Shown here piece by piece: positions 9,691 to 18,559 of a stretch of DNA of 64,000 nucleotides. The stretch spans positions 372,001 to 436,000 of the forward strand of contig CAVZCQ010000003.1 in assembly GCA_963773835.1 (NCBI GenBank). Reading direction: 5' to 3'. Under the pieces are notes generated by a model. The model was given only the letters and a program-made list of their open reading frames with translations. It ran no database searches and was not told the origin of the DNA. Source of the DNA: JOPF136 sp963773835 (GTDB lineage: Bacteria > Acidobacteriota > Terriglobia > Acidiferrales > UBA7541). The first letter of the stretch is position 1; every line of letters begins with the position of its first letter. The position numbers and the translations under genes are program-made.

Positions 9691-10793
9691 GCCTGATGGA
9701 GGAGCTGAACGGAAGGGCCCTGCGCCTGGGCGTGCCACTGAGCGTGCACTTTGATTTGACGTACCGGTGCAACGAACGCTGCGAGCACTGCTACCTGGAC
9801 CACGACGACCACGGAGAAATGACCACGGCGGAGATCCGCGACGTTCTCCGCCAGCTTGCGGATGCGGGCGTTTTCTTTCTCGCGCTGAGCGGCGGCGAGG
9901 TCCTGGTGCGCCGCGACTGCTTCGAGATCATCGAATACGCGCGCTCGCTCTCGTTCAACGTGAAGCTGAAAACCAACGCGGTGCTCATCCGGGAAGACGA
10001 AGCGAGGCGGCTGCAGGAGCTGGGCGTGGAGCAGGTGCAGATCAGCGTCTACTCGCACCGGCCGGAAGTGCACGATGCCATCACCAAGGTGCCGGGTTCG
10101 CTGAAGCGCACGCTGGCCGGGATCCGGCTGCTGAGATCGCAGGGCATGAAAGTGACGATGGCGAACGTGCTGATGCGGAGGAATCGCGGCGACAGCGAGG
10201 GGGTGCGCGAACTGGCGGTGGAAGTGGGCGCGGTTTACAAACTGGATCCCACGATCACGCCGATGATGGACGGCAACACGTCCGTGCTGAGCCATCGCGT
10301 GGAGGCGAGCGACCTATCCAGCTTTTTCCACAATCCCAATCTGGTGGGCGACGTGGAAACTTTCTGCGCCCCGCCCGCTCCCGTGGACGACAGCATTCGC
10401 GAGGGTCTGCCTTGCAGCGCGGGCCATACGTCCTGCTACATCTCGCCGTACGGCGACCTGTATCCGTGCGTGCAGTTTCCCCTGCCGTGCGGCAACGTGC
10501 GGAGGCAGGAATTTCTCGACATCTGGCGGAACTCGCCGCAACTCGCGGAGGTCCGCTCCATTCGCGGCAAGCACCTGCCGACGTGCTCTTCCTGCTCGCA
10601 CCTGGGGAGCTGCACGCGATGCCCCGGGCTGGCCTATATGGAAGGGAATATGCGCGGGCCTTCCACGGTGGATTGCGAAAAGTCCTATGTGCGCACGGGA
10701 ATTGTAACCGCCGGGATGCTCGCCCGGCAGGCTGCCGGGGCGCATGTACCGGACCTGGTGCAGATAATCGCTGCGCCGTCGCTCGGCGCTTGA
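9687..10793 (+). CDS. Radical SAM/SPASM peptide-modifying enzyme
   Basis: The ATG at 9687 overlaps the PqqD-like stop (ATGA) and is preceded by GGCGGGAGG. The 368-residue product has the radical SAM CX3CX2C motif (Cys28, Cys32, Cys35 in YRCNERCEHC) and a SGGE motif (68-71). It has a Cys-rich C-terminal SPASM-type domain with Cys243, 250, 261, 268, 300, 303, 309, 312 and 330, enough for auxiliary Fe-S clusters. Such enzymes install carbon-based crosslinks or epimerise residues in peptides (PqqE, AnSME, sactionine synthases). Immediate linkage to an RRE protein and a short Cys-containing peptide supports a RiPP maturase; the chemistry cannot be read from sequence. Confidence 0.9.
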   Translation: MSLMEELNGRALRLGVPLSVHFDLTYRCNERCEHCYLDHDDHGEMTTAEIRDVLRQLADAGVFFLALSGGEVLVRRDCFEIIEYARSLSFNVKLKTNAVLIREDEARRLQELGVEQVQISVYSHRPEVHDAITKVPGSLKRTLAGIRLLRSQGMKVTMANVLMRRNRGDSEGVRELAVEVGAVYKLDPTITPMMDGNTSVLSHRVEASDLSSFFHNPNLVGDVETFCAPPAPVDDSIREGLPCSAGHTSCYISPYGDLYPCVQFPLPCGNVRRQEFLDIWRNSPQLAEVRSIRGKHLPTCSSCSHLGSCTRCPGLAYMEGNMRGPSTVDCEKSYVRTGIVTAGMLARQAAGAHVPDLVQIIAAPSLGA

Positions 10794-10834
10794 GCACACC
10801 GGGGGCGTGATTCGGAGTCGCTCCTTTCAGGCGA

Positions 10835-10854
10835 GACAGGCAGGAATGCCTGTC
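10835..10854. repeat. Short intergenic palindrome after the RiPP-like cluster
   Basis: The 8-bp stem GACAGGCA/TGCCTGTC encloses a GGAA loop and is flanked by GCGA on the left and CCAC on the right. The same frame (GCGAGACA...CCAC) recurs at 15331-15358 with a different stem sequence, so the two belong to one repeat family. It lies 40 bases past the radical SAM stop and could help end that transcript, but it lacks a T-run. Confidence 0.6.
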
Positions 10855-10926
10855 CCACGCGGGCGCGGGCTTGTGATATCGTAGCGTTCACCGCGGCGCG
10901 CTCACGCGCCGCTAAAATTCCGAATT

Positions 10927-12006
10927 ATGGCGCTCAGTCCTTCCATACTGACCGGGCGGGAACCCTCCGGCGCTCCCCGGAGCAACGCCAGCCAGCGGAT
11001 TATCGCCGCGGGAATCGTGCTGGTGTTTCTGTATTACGCGGCGAGCGTGGTGATGACGATCCTGCTGGCCGTGCTGCTCGCCTACTTTCTCGACCCGGTT
11101 GTGGAGTGGCTGGAGAACCACGGATTTCCGCGGGGGCTGGGTTCGCTGCTGATGGTGCTGCTGATGTGCGCGGTGATGGTGGGCGCGATCTCCGCTCTGT
11201 GGTTCCGCGCCGAGGATTTTGCCAGCAACTGGCCGAAGTACGGCGCCAAATTGCGGGCCGCGCGGCGCGCGGTGGAGTCGCGGCTGCAATCCATCGAGTC
11301 GCGCGTCTCCGAAATTACGCCGCAGGAGGAGCGGCCGCGCGGGACCCTGCGGGTGGAGCAGACCGAGTCCACCGCCAGCTACCTGCTCCAGAAGCTCGGC
11401 TCTGCCACGAATATCATCGTGGCCGCCGCCTTCGTTCCCTTTCTTGTCTTTTTCATGCTGGCTGCGAAACGCGACGTGTGGCACGCCACGCTACAACTGT
11501 TTCCGCCGGCGGAAAGAACACAGGTGAAACTGGCCCTCGAGGAGGTGGGTCGCGTCTTGCGGGGCTACGTGATGGGCAACCTGTTGGTGATGGTGATTCT
11601 GGTGATCGCCAGCGCGATCCTCTTTTGGGCCATGGGCCTGGATTATCCGCTGCTGGCCGGGTTCATGTCGGGCGTGCTCAATCTTGTGCCCTATTTCGGA
11701 ACGATCTTGTCTGCGATTCCTCCGGTGATTCTGGGGCTGACGAAGTGGGATTCGATCGGCAACTATGCGCTGGTGATTCTGATGATGTTCGGCTTTCACT
11801 TTCTTACGCTGAACATCCTGTTTCCGGCCATTGTGGGGCGCAGGGTACAGCTCAATGCGCTGGCGGTGACGCTCGCGTTGCTGTTCTGGGGCTGGCTGTG
11901 GGGTGCGATGGGATTGCTGGTGGGGATTCCCGTGACGGCGAGTATCAAAGTGATCTGCGACCACATTCCCGGATGGGAGCCCGCGGGCCGCTGGCTGGGC
12001 GCGTGA
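10927..12006 (+). CDS. AI-2E family (PerM/YdiK-like) membrane permease
   Basis: The 359-residue protein is strongly hydrophobic. It has paired N-terminal helices (about 24-60), a third helix near 75-95, a soluble amphipathic segment (100-155), and four or five C-terminal helices. It contains the family phrase PLLAGFMSGVLNLVPYFGTI (about residues 238-257). Members export or equilibrate small molecules, and some act as Na+/H+ antiporters; the substrate cannot be predicted. The start at 10927 lacks an obvious Shine-Dalgarno. It is 130 bases from the radical SAM gene, behind a palindrome, so it may or may not belong to the cluster. Confidence 0.85.
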   Translation: MALSPSILTGREPSGAPRSNASQRIIAAGIVLVFLYYAASVVMTILLAVLLAYFLDPVVEWLENHGFPRGLGSLLMVLLMCAVMVGAISALWFRAEDFASNWPKYGAKLRAARRAVESRLQSIESRVSEITPQEERPRGTLRVEQTESTASYLLQKLGSATNIIVAAAFVPFLVFFMLAAKRDVWHATLQLFPPAERTQVKLALEEVGRVLRGYVMGNLLVMVILVIASAILFWAMGLDYPLLAGFMSGVLNLVPYFGTILSAIPPVILGLTKWDSIGNYALVILMMFGFHFLTLNILFPAIVGRRVQLNALAVTLALLFWGWLWGAMGLLVGIPVTASIKVICDHIPGWEPAGRWLGA

Positions 12007-12114
12007 ATTGACGTCGTATGATCCCGTGCGCGGAATGTGGGGAGCACGTCAAACCAAGTTTACTCGGCGCAAGTAGCCGACGCCGTCATCTAATCAGCCC
12101 GGGTAATCCCCGGG

Positions 12115-13191
12115 TCAGCGCTTGAGGATGTTTGCGTTTCTCAACCACTGAAACCAAGGTACGTCCGTATCAGCAACCTTCGCGAACCAATCCTCCTCAC
12201 CGTCCTCCAGGCGGCGAACCCATAGGAGCTGCTCGTCCTGCCCGGAGGCGTATCCCACGTAGGCCACGAGCCGAGAATCTGGAGACCAAACCAAGGCCTC
12301 TCCCGCAACCTCAGTCCGGAAAAGCACCCTTCTGTCGGTACCCGATGGGCGGATTGCATAATAAGTGCAGTCGTAGCCAGAATCGGCGCAGTCCAAATAG
12401 GCGATCCATTGGCCGTCAGGAGACCATGTCGGCAATCTACCCTTAGCAAGGTCTGTCGATTTCTTCTGGACCGTATCCCACAGGCGCACGATGCCGCCAC
12501 CCCCCAGAAGATTGACCCAATACACGGTCCGTTTTCCATCCGGCGACCAGCACTGTGAGGTAGAGTGGGCGTCCCAATAGTCCGTGACGTCCTGGACGTC
12601 TCCTGAGCCCACTTCCAAGATTCGCAAGGCCGGACCGACAGAAACGCCTTCCTTTCTGACGTCCACGGTCAACTCCAGCATCGAGTTATCGTAGGACCAG
12701 CACTCACCGGCGGGGAAAGTCAAGCGTGAATACTGTCGAAAGCCCGTACCGTCTGCTCGAACCATCGCCAGCCGCAGGAGCCCTGCGGGACAATCGGTGC
12801 GATAAGGGGTGGGGTGGGTGATCCCCGGCTCCGGACACCAATCGAACGCGATTTTACTCCCATCCTGGGAGATTGCCCCGGTGCCCGCAGTCCCTCTGGT
12901 TAGAAACGCCCTCGCTCCGCTTGCCGTGCGATCTGCGAACGAAATTGTGTACAGCTTATTGTCCTGTATCGAGGCCAGGGTCACTCCGGTCTCTTCCTGG
13001 AGGCGGGTCAGTTCCCCACGAAGCGTTTCCCATGGCTTTGTTGGCCCGCCCACGGCACCCGAGGGATCAGGCCTTGAGGGATGGCTCCTCTGGTGCCTCG
13101 TTTCCGACCTGAGCGGTCCGAAACCCAAGAACGAGCCGAGCAATAAGGCAAATAGAGCCGACCTCCAAGCTGCGGTCTCTGTGCGGTCCAT
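12115..13191 (-). CDS. Secreted PD40/TolB-like beta-propeller protein
   Basis: I chose the ATG at 13191, which begins MDRTETAAWRSALFALLL and gives a signal peptide; the product is 358 residues. The body contains PD40-type repeats marked by ISQDGSKIAFDW, WSPDGKRTVYWV, WSPDGQWIAYL and WSPDSRLVAYV, as in TolB and tricorn propellers, without an attached catalytic domain. It probably acts as a periplasmic binding scaffold. It stands alone, converging with the AI-2E permease gene and followed by palindrome-rich DNA. Confidence 0.75.
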   Translation of the reverse strand: MDRTETAAWRSALFALLLGSFLGFGPLRSETRHQRSHPSRPDPSGAVGGPTKPWETLRGELTRLQEETGVTLASIQDNKLYTISFADRTASGARAFLTRGTAGTGAISQDGSKIAFDWCPEPGITHPTPYRTDCPAGLLRLAMVRADGTGFRQYSRLTFPAGECWSYDNSMLELTVDVRKEGVSVGPALRILEVGSGDVQDVTDYWDAHSTSQCWSPDGKRTVYWVNLLGGGGIVRLWDTVQKKSTDLAKGRLPTWSPDGQWIAYLDCADSGYDCTYYAIRPSGTDRRVLFRTEVAGEALVWSPDSRLVAYVGYASGQDEQLLWVRRLEDGEEDWFAKVADTDVPWFQWLRNANILKR

Positions 13192-13436
13192 CCTGCCAGC
13201 CCCTTCGTTGCGTCTTAGCATCCGACCACGCCACTTGCCGCTACGGCAGCGGAGTGCTCCAACCCTTTGCGTTGGGCGGCGGGGTCACCGCGACAAATCC
13301 CGCCTCGTCCCCGAGCCGATGCGCCGCTGAATTGGCGGGTGGCCCACAGGAATTTCTCGCCTCCACGACCGGCCTCCGTTCACGCCGAGAGGATACCACT
13401 TGTTTGAGTTCACCGCAGAGTATAGAAACGGGGGTG

Positions 13437-13471
13437 CCCTACCCTTCGATTTTGGTGTAGGAAGGGTGGGG
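13437..13471. repeat. GGGTGGGG-type palindromic repeat
   Basis: CCCTACCCTTC (13437-13447) pairs with GAAGGGTGGGG (13461-13471) in an 11-bp stem with one T-G wobble and a 13-base loop. Confidence 0.6.
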
Positions 13472-13599
13472 TCTTTGACGTTCCCGTTGCTTTCCTCCCA
13501 TGCCCAGGAATTTGAATCGGTACTATGGAAGCGGGACGGGGGAATCGCGGTCGCGGGAGGGATGAACCGGGAAAGACACCGCACAGAGGAATTCAAAAA

Positions 13600-13628
13600 C
13601 CCCACCCTTCAGACGGCCAAGAGTGGGG
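13600..13628. repeat. GGGTGGGG-type palindromic repeat
   Basis: CCCCACCCTT (13600-13609) pairs with AAGAGTGGGG (13619-13628) over 9 of 10 positions, with a 9-base loop. The right arm is followed by CACCCACG. Confidence 0.6.
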
Positions 13629-13789
13629 CACCCACGATCAAATGCGGAACAGCGGGGAGAAAACAAAAGCTGTGCCACCCGCCTCTGCGACTAGCGATTA
13701 CCGAAGCGGTCGTACTGCCAGGCGCAGCCCTGTCCTGTGCCGCTGGAGATGCCGGTGGCAATGCGATTGAAATCGTCGTAGATGTAGCA

Positions 13790-14293
13790 TCAACGATCAG
13801 GGGCAGCAGGTTTTACACCGTCCGGTTGAAGGACGAAACAAGGCATCGTACTGTGAAGCGGTGGAGCATCGCTCGGGTCGGCACCTGCAACGAGAACGTA
13901 CACTCCGGGCTTGGGTAGTTCGTTCGACGGCCTCCTGGACACGAACAGGCCTTCTGACACAACCTGGTCACAACTACGGTTTCTCCTGAGCGAGAATCGC
14001 CAGGCTTGTTTGCCTTCCAAAAGATCAACTGGTAGCGGATGCTGATCGGCGTAATCTTCGTATCTTACCTTTGCAAAGTGTGATGATGATTTCGCGCCCC
14101 CGATTGGCTCGTTTGTTCGCAAGACAAGGATTTCAACATTTGGAGTGGAACTTGTCCGCGGAAGGCTTAAATAGATGTCTCGGGCGATGACGCGACCAGT
14201 CGTTTGATGACGGCCACCACCATCCGTATCCGCTGCTCCTAGGAGAACAACCAGGCAGAGGGCAGATAAACGACTGTAAGGCGGGTGGCGCAC
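13790..14293 (-). CDS. Small secreted protein of unknown function
   Basis: The longest open frame begins at 14539, but the upstream 82 codons cover palindromic repeats and look non-coding. I place the start at the GTG at 14293, preceded by GAGGAG at a good spacing. The 167-residue product then begins with a signal-like segment (SRLSALCLVVLLGAADTDGG). The mature part contains VEILVLRTNEPIGGAKSS and YEDYADQHPLPVDLLEGK. I recognise no domain; the alternation of strands suggests a small beta-rich secreted protein. No operon partner is evident. Confidence 0.55.
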   Translation of the reverse strand: MRHPPYSRLSALCLVVLLGAADTDGGGRHQTTGRVIARDIYLSLPRTSSTPNVEILVLRTNEPIGGAKSSSHFAKVRYEDYADQHPLPVDLLEGKQAWRFSLRRNRSCDQVVSEGLFVSRRPSNELPKPGVYVLVAGADPSDAPPLHSTMPCFVLQPDGVKPAAPDR

Positions 14294-14391
14294 TGGATTC
14301 TCCTCGATGATTCGTTTGAGAGGCTCGCACCTGAGGACAATACCACTTCTGCAATTCTTCGCGAAGTGATAGAAGGAAGATGGGGTGGGTG

Positions 14392-14428
14392 CCGCACCCC
14401 TTTGTGCCGTCTCAAACAAAGGGTGCGG
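14392..14428. repeat. CCGCACCC-type palindromic repeat
   Basis: CCGCACCCCTTTGT (14392-14405) pairs with ACAAAGGGTGCGG (14416-14428) in a 13-bp stem with one bulged C and a 10-base loop. Confidence 0.65.
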
Positions 14429-14503
14429 GGTTTCCGAATGTGCGGGAGGGTCAAACGCGGTATAGCCCGATAGGCCACGGCACAAGGAGCAGCGAAGGAA
14501 AAA

Positions 14504-14537
14504 GCCGCACCCTTTCCGAGGACGGAAAGAGTGCGGC
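14504..14537. repeat. CCGCACCC-type palindromic repeat
   Basis: GCCGCACCCTTTCCG (14504-14518) pairs with CGGAAAGAGTGCGGC (14523-14537) with one mismatch and a 4-base loop. It shares the CCGCACCCTTT arm with the neighbouring palindrome. Confidence 0.65.
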
Positions 14538-14630
14538 ACCCCGAACTCAGGCTTCGCGCGAAGGGTCAGCCACCCGCCGAGCGTGGGCTGAGAAAGAGGG
14601 GAAAAAGAGCGGCGGCTTGCTCGTGCGCGG

Positions 14631-15302
14631 CTATACCTGCTTCAACGCGCGCATTACCGCTGCCAGATCGGCCGCCTGCTGAAACATGCGGATGGCTGCA
14701 ATTCCTGTGGCCCCGGCGGCGACGCACGAGGCCGCGTTTTCCAGCGTAATCCCGCCGATGGCCAGCACGGGGATGCGCACGTGGCGGCAAACACCGGCCA
14801 GCGCTTCTGTGCCCTGCGGCGCGCCGTACTGTGCCTTGGAGGGAGTGGCAAAGACCGGGCCGAAAAAAACGTAATCGGCGCCGTCGCGCTCTGCGGCGAG
14901 CGCGGCTTCGAGAGAATGGCAGGAACGGCCGATCAGGAATTCCGCGGGCGTGCGGGCACTTTTACGAAAGGCCACCACATCCGCTACACCGATGGACTCC
15001 TCCCCCAGATGCACACCCGCGGCGCCTGCGGCCAGCGCGACGTCCAGCCGGTCGTTGACCAGGATTTTCGCCTGTTGGGCGCGAGCCACCGCGCCTCTTG
15101 CCAGTTCGAGAAGGGCGCGGCCGCCGAGGTCTTTCTCGCGCAGTTGGATGGCGTCCACGCCCGCGGCGGCAGCGCGTGCGATGGTTTCGAGCAGGAGATC
15201 GGAGGCGTGGCGTTCGTCAGGGCTGAAACCTCGCCGGTCCGTCACATAGCAGACGAGGGGCCCGGCCGCGGGGAAGTGATCGGGTTGATTGTGTTTGCGC
15301 AT
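14631..15302 (-). CDS. thiE: Thiamine-phosphate synthase (ThiE/TenI family)
   Basis: The 223-residue product is a TIM-barrel of the ThiE family. It shows VCYVTDRRG near the N-terminus, DAIQLREKDL (the pyrophosphate-binding LREK motif), LVNDRLDVALAAGAAGVHLG, DYVFFGPVFATPSK and AIGGIT, followed by ATGIAAIRMF. It joins HMP-PP and THZ-P to make thiamine phosphate. The ATG at 15302 is used; a TTG three codons upstream is possible, and neither has a strong Shine-Dalgarno. No THI-box/TPP-riboswitch-like sequence is visible in the 56 bases upstream, and no other thiamine gene is nearby, so TenI-like function remains possible. Confidence 0.85.
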   Translation of the reverse strand: MRKHNQPDHFPAAGPLVCYVTDRRGFSPDERHASDLLLETIARAAAAGVDAIQLREKDLGGRALLELARGAVARAQQAKILVNDRLDVALAAGAAGVHLGEESIGVADVVAFRKSARTPAEFLIGRSCHSLEAALAAERDGADYVFFGPVFATPSKAQYGAPQGTEALAGVCRHVRIPVLAIGGITLENAASCVAAGATGIAAIRMFQQAADLAAVMRALKQV

Positions 15303-15334
15303 GGCGATCAATATAAGGGGCGTTCAGGGCGAGA

Positions 15335-15354
15335 CACAGCCAAGAGTGGCTGTG
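15335..15354. repeat. Short intergenic palindrome between thiE and the small membrane gene
   Basis: CACAGCCA (15335-15342) and TGGCTGTG (15347-15354) form an 8-bp stem with loop AGAG. Flanking GCGAGA and CCACC match those of the palindrome at 10831-10858. Confidence 0.6.
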
Positions 15355-15358
15355 CCAC

Positions 15359-15598
15359 CTAGGCCACGGCATTGGGGTTTCGCCGGCCGATGAAGATCAT
15401 TCCGGCCAGGAACACATCGAGCAAGCCGAGTCCCGTGACCGCGCCGCGGAGAAACGGGCTGAGAAGCACGGGAATCAGCTCAGGGAATTGCTGGAGGAAG
15501 AAGTTGCGGTCCCAATAGGGCGACCAGGGAAGGAAGACGAGCATGACGCCCGCCTCCAGACAAATCAGGCCCATCAGGATGCGTACGACACGGTTCAT
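15359..15598 (-). CDS. Small two-helix membrane protein
   Basis: The 79-residue product has two hydrophobic segments: about 5-24 (VRILMGLICLEAGVMLVFLP) and about 50-71 (LRGAVTGLGLLDVFLAGMIF). A WDRNFF loop lies between them and an Arg-rich tail (GRRNPNAVA) follows. It lies 22 bases downstream of the large TPR gene on the same strand and is probably co-transcribed with it. I do not recognise a family; it may be a membrane partner of the TPR protein, which is inference from position only. Confidence 0.7.
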   Translation of the reverse strand: MNRVVRILMGLICLEAGVMLVFLPWSPYWDRNFFLQQFPELIPVLLSPFLRGAVTGLGLLDVFLAGMIFIGRRNPNAVA

Positions 15599-15620
15599 CG
15601 GGGGGTCTCGCGCCGGAGGA

Positions 15621-18395
15621 TCAGCGCCGTCCCGCTTTGCGGGAGAGGTCGGCGATGCGGCTGGTGACGTCGCGATAGTCGATGTTCATCGCATAGACCT
15701 GCTTGAAACTGTCGAGCGCCGCGGCGGAATCCCCGGCAGTCTCCTGCGCGACACCCAGATCGTAAAGCAGCGCGAGGACGGATTCGTGATCCAGGTTGGG
15801 CATCCCCAGCGCCTTCTTGTACCACATCGCGGAAATTTTCGGCTCGCTGCGGCCCATGAAGCAGAGGCCCAGCAGTGTGTAGCATTGCATGGTGTAGCGG
15901 AACGTCTTGCCATTCTGAACCATCTTGGCGACTTTCTGGAACTCGCTGATGGCCTCTTCGACCAGGTCCATTTCGCGGTAGGCGATGCCGAGGTTGTAGT
16001 GTGTTTCTACGTCCTCGTCCTCCTCGAGCTCGCCGAGTTCGGCGCGGAATTCGTCGAACACCTCTTTCAGCTCGTTGTGGCTCTTACCTTTCGCGGCGAT
16101 CATGTCCTCTTCCGAAACGGGCACCTGGAGTTCGACAGGGCCTGCCACATGTTCGGAAGGGGCGCCGATGGGCTCGAGGCCGAAATCCACTTCTTCCAGT
16201 TCCAGGTCGTGCGCCAGATCGGCCAGAGAGCCGGCCTTTGCGCCCGCTCCGGCAGGAGCAGCGGCTGCGGGCGCCTGCGGAGGCGCAGCGGGCTCCAACT
16301 CCAATTCCATCTCGGCCGCTTTTGGCTCGACGGGCGCGGGTGATTCCTGGCGAGCGGGCTCGGGCTCGAGTTCGAGCTCGAGGACGGGCGGTTCTACTGC
16401 GGCAGGCGGAGGCTGCGCCGCAGCGGGCTGCTCAGTAATCTCCATCTCGAGTTCGAGAGGAGCAGCGGGCGCCGGTCCGGGTTCTGCGGCTGGCGGGGGC
16501 GCGGCTGCGGGCAGAGGCTCGGGTTCCGGCTCGATCTCAATCTCGAGTTCAGGAGGCGCGAAAGGAGCCGGCTCAGCTTCGGCGGGCTTCTCTTCGCTCA
16601 CCAGTTCAGGCGGAGGAGCTTCCGCGACGGGCGATGCAGTGGCTTCGTTGGCCATCGCGGCCCAGTCATCCGAGAGGTCCACCTCCTGCACCCTGGCGGT
16701 CTCCGGAGGCGCCGCGCCGGGCAGCTCCACTTCCACAACGGGGATCTGGAATTCCGGCGGGGCCTTGGGCCCGGCGGCTGCCTGCGCCTCTCCCGCCTTC
16801 CCAGCGGCGCGTGAATAGCGGCGCTGGAGATCGGCGAACCGTTCCGCGCGCTGCGATTCGCCCTTTTCGCGATAGATGGCTTCGAGCTGGGCGGCCAGTT
16901 CGGCGGTCCGGCGCTCGTTTCCCGCGCCGAGGCACATGTCCAGGAGCTTTTCGAGTGCCTGTGGATGGCCGGGGGCGCGCTTCAAAACTGTATCGAGCAG
17001 GTCCATGGCCTTCTGGGTGAGGTTGTAGCTGGAGAACAGGTCCACATCGGTGAGGGCTTGCTGCACGTAGCGCTGCAGCTCGTCCTGAGGTGCCGCTTCC
17101 ACGTGCGCCGTTTCGGCCGCCTTCTTCGGCGTCATCATCACGTCTTGGTCGGTAGCGGCTACCTGCTGGACCACCGCTTCGCTCGGCTTCGGGCGGACCG
17201 ACATGGGCTCCGCTTCCAGTGCGGACAGGCCGAGCTTCTCGCGCACCTGGCTGAGGCGGCGCCGGTTGAACTCATTCTGGGGCTCGCGCTCGAGCAGCTC
17301 CTCGTAGGCGACGCGGGCCTTCTCCAGTTCTCCCGCGGTCACTGCGGCGTCGCCCAACTGGTCCAGCGCTTCGGTGAGCCGGAAGGAGTCGCCCGTCTTG
17401 CGGAACAGCTCGATCATCCATTCGCGGGGTTCGAGTTCTTTGGGGTTGCCCTCGACGACTTTGGTGAGAACGCCGCCCAGCCGCTCGTAATCCTGCGCCG
17501 CCAACATCGGCGGCCGCAGTTCGCGGGCCAGGGAAAGCAACATCTCGTGGTTCGTCTCCGCGAGCGAATCCACGAGGGGCAGCACGGGGTCGTATTTGTC
17601 GGGCGCGGCGGCCAGCACCTTGTGCGCCAACTCCACGGCCTGCTGCGGCCGCCCTGCTTTCATGTAGGCCTCAAACAGCAGCAGGGTGCTCTGCCCGCCT
17701 TCGTTGACGTCCGGCAGGGCTTCCAGGATTTTGGCGGCGTCTCCGGGACGTCCTTTTGCGGCCAGGATGCGGGCCTTCACCAGGATGCCGCGCTGGTTGC
17801 CCTGGTCCACTTCCAGGCCTTTTTCGACCAGTGTGAGCGCGGAATCCATCTCGCCGCGCTCGAAGGAGCGAAACGCGGCCATGAGGTAGGCGCGAGCCGC
17901 CTCGCCCTTCTGCCCGATGGCCATGTAGAGATCGGCCAGGCGCGTCTGCACGCGGGTGTTGTCCGGCTCGATGTCCAGCAGCCGCCGCAGAGTGTCGGCA
18001 GCGCGCTCCGGTTGTTTGTTCTTCAGGTGCGCTTCGGCCATCTGGATGTAGATGGGCCGCGCCTCGCTCATCACGCCCTGCTGCACGTAGAGGTCGGCCA
18101 GACGCTCCAGCGGTTCGATCTGGTCCGGCCCCAGCTTCGCGATTTTCTTGTAGATCGCGATGGCCTTGCTGGTGAACCCTTCCTCGAGGAAGGCCCCCGC
18201 CAGCCGTTCAAAATACTCGGTGGCCTGCACGAGGTCGCCCGCGCGGACGAACAGGTCCCCCACCGTCATCAGCGTAACCTGGTCGGCCGGCTCGACCGCA
18301 AGGATGGCTTTGTATTCCGCGATGGCCTGCGGAATTTTTCCTTGTCCCAGGTACTTCTGCGCAGCCTCGAGGTGCTTGGATTTATTGAAGGCCAT
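15621..18395 (-). CDS. Large tetratricopeptide-repeat protein with acidic Pro-rich linker
   Basis: The 924-residue product has three parts. Residues 1-~520 are TPR repeats (AIAEYKAILAVEPAD, AIAIYKKIAKLGPDQ, AADTLRRLLDIEPDN, and more). Residues ~540-750 are a low-complexity linker of Pro, Ala and Glu with recurring LELEME/EIEPEPEP tracts. Residues ~770-924 are a second TPR block with AISEFQKVAKMVQNG and ALDSFKQVYAMNIDYRDV. No signal peptide or membrane helix is visible, so it is probably a cytoplasmic scaffold. Similar long TPR proteins occur near pilus and gliding loci in other bacteria, but no such genes are here. The 79-residue membrane gene follows in the same direction. Confidence 0.8.
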   Translation of the reverse strand: MAFNKSKHLEAAQKYLGQGKIPQAIAEYKAILAVEPADQVTLMTVGDLFVRAGDLVQATEYFERLAGAFLEEGFTSKAIAIYKKIAKLGPDQIEPLERLADLYVQQGVMSEARPIYIQMAEAHLKNKQPERAADTLRRLLDIEPDNTRVQTRLADLYMAIGQKGEAARAYLMAAFRSFERGEMDSALTLVEKGLEVDQGNQRGILVKARILAAKGRPGDAAKILEALPDVNEGGQSTLLLFEAYMKAGRPQQAVELAHKVLAAAPDKYDPVLPLVDSLAETNHEMLLSLARELRPPMLAAQDYERLGGVLTKVVEGNPKELEPREWMIELFRKTGDSFRLTEALDQLGDAAVTAGELEKARVAYEELLEREPQNEFNRRRLSQVREKLGLSALEAEPMSVRPKPSEAVVQQVAATDQDVMMTPKKAAETAHVEAAPQDELQRYVQQALTDVDLFSSYNLTQKAMDLLDTVLKRAPGHPQALEKLLDMCLGAGNERRTAELAAQLEAIYREKGESQRAERFADLQRRYSRAAGKAGEAQAAAGPKAPPEFQIPVVEVELPGAAPPETARVQEVDLSDDWAAMANEATASPVAEAPPPELVSEEKPAEAEPAPFAPPELEIEIEPEPEPLPAAAPPPAAEPGPAPAAPLELEMEITEQPAAAQPPPAAVEPPVLELELEPEPARQESPAPVEPKAAEMELELEPAAPPQAPAAAAPAGAGAKAGSLADLAHDLELEEVDFGLEPIGAPSEHVAGPVELQVPVSEEDMIAAKGKSHNELKEVFDEFRAELGELEEDEDVETHYNLGIAYREMDLVEEAISEFQKVAKMVQNGKTFRYTMQCYTLLGLCFMGRSEPKISAMWYKKALGMPNLDHESVLALLYDLGVAQETAGDSAAALDSFKQVYAMNIDYRDVTSRIADLSRKAGRR

Positions 18396-18559
18396 CAGAG
18401 ATTCTCAGACTCTCACTCTGCCCGCCCGGCATACGGCTCCTACACGGCACGGCCGGGCGCCGCCCGCCGCGGCAGGCCTGGGCGGGAGACCACCGGACAC
18501 ACTCCCCTGCGTGGGACGGCGGCAAGACTGCCCTAAGCTAACACTGGTGAAAAGATGCG

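Larger units (their letters stand above)
13192..13789. other. Palindrome-bearing intergenic region without a gene
   Basis: About 600 bases with no convincing coding frame. It contains two members of a palindromic repeat family (13437-13471 and 13600-13628). Plus-strand open frames across 13254-13918 run through these palindromes and antisense to the next gene, and have no recognisable domain. Confidence 0.5.
14294..14630. other. Palindrome-rich intergenic region
   Basis: About 340 bases with two strong palindromes (14392-14428 and 14504-14537) and no credible gene. Open frames on both strands are explained by the GC-rich repeats. Confidence 0.5.

Noticed and set aside
12089..12114. CCCGGG-containing hairpin between convergent genes as a terminator
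   Set aside because: The stem is short and no T-run follows on either strand.
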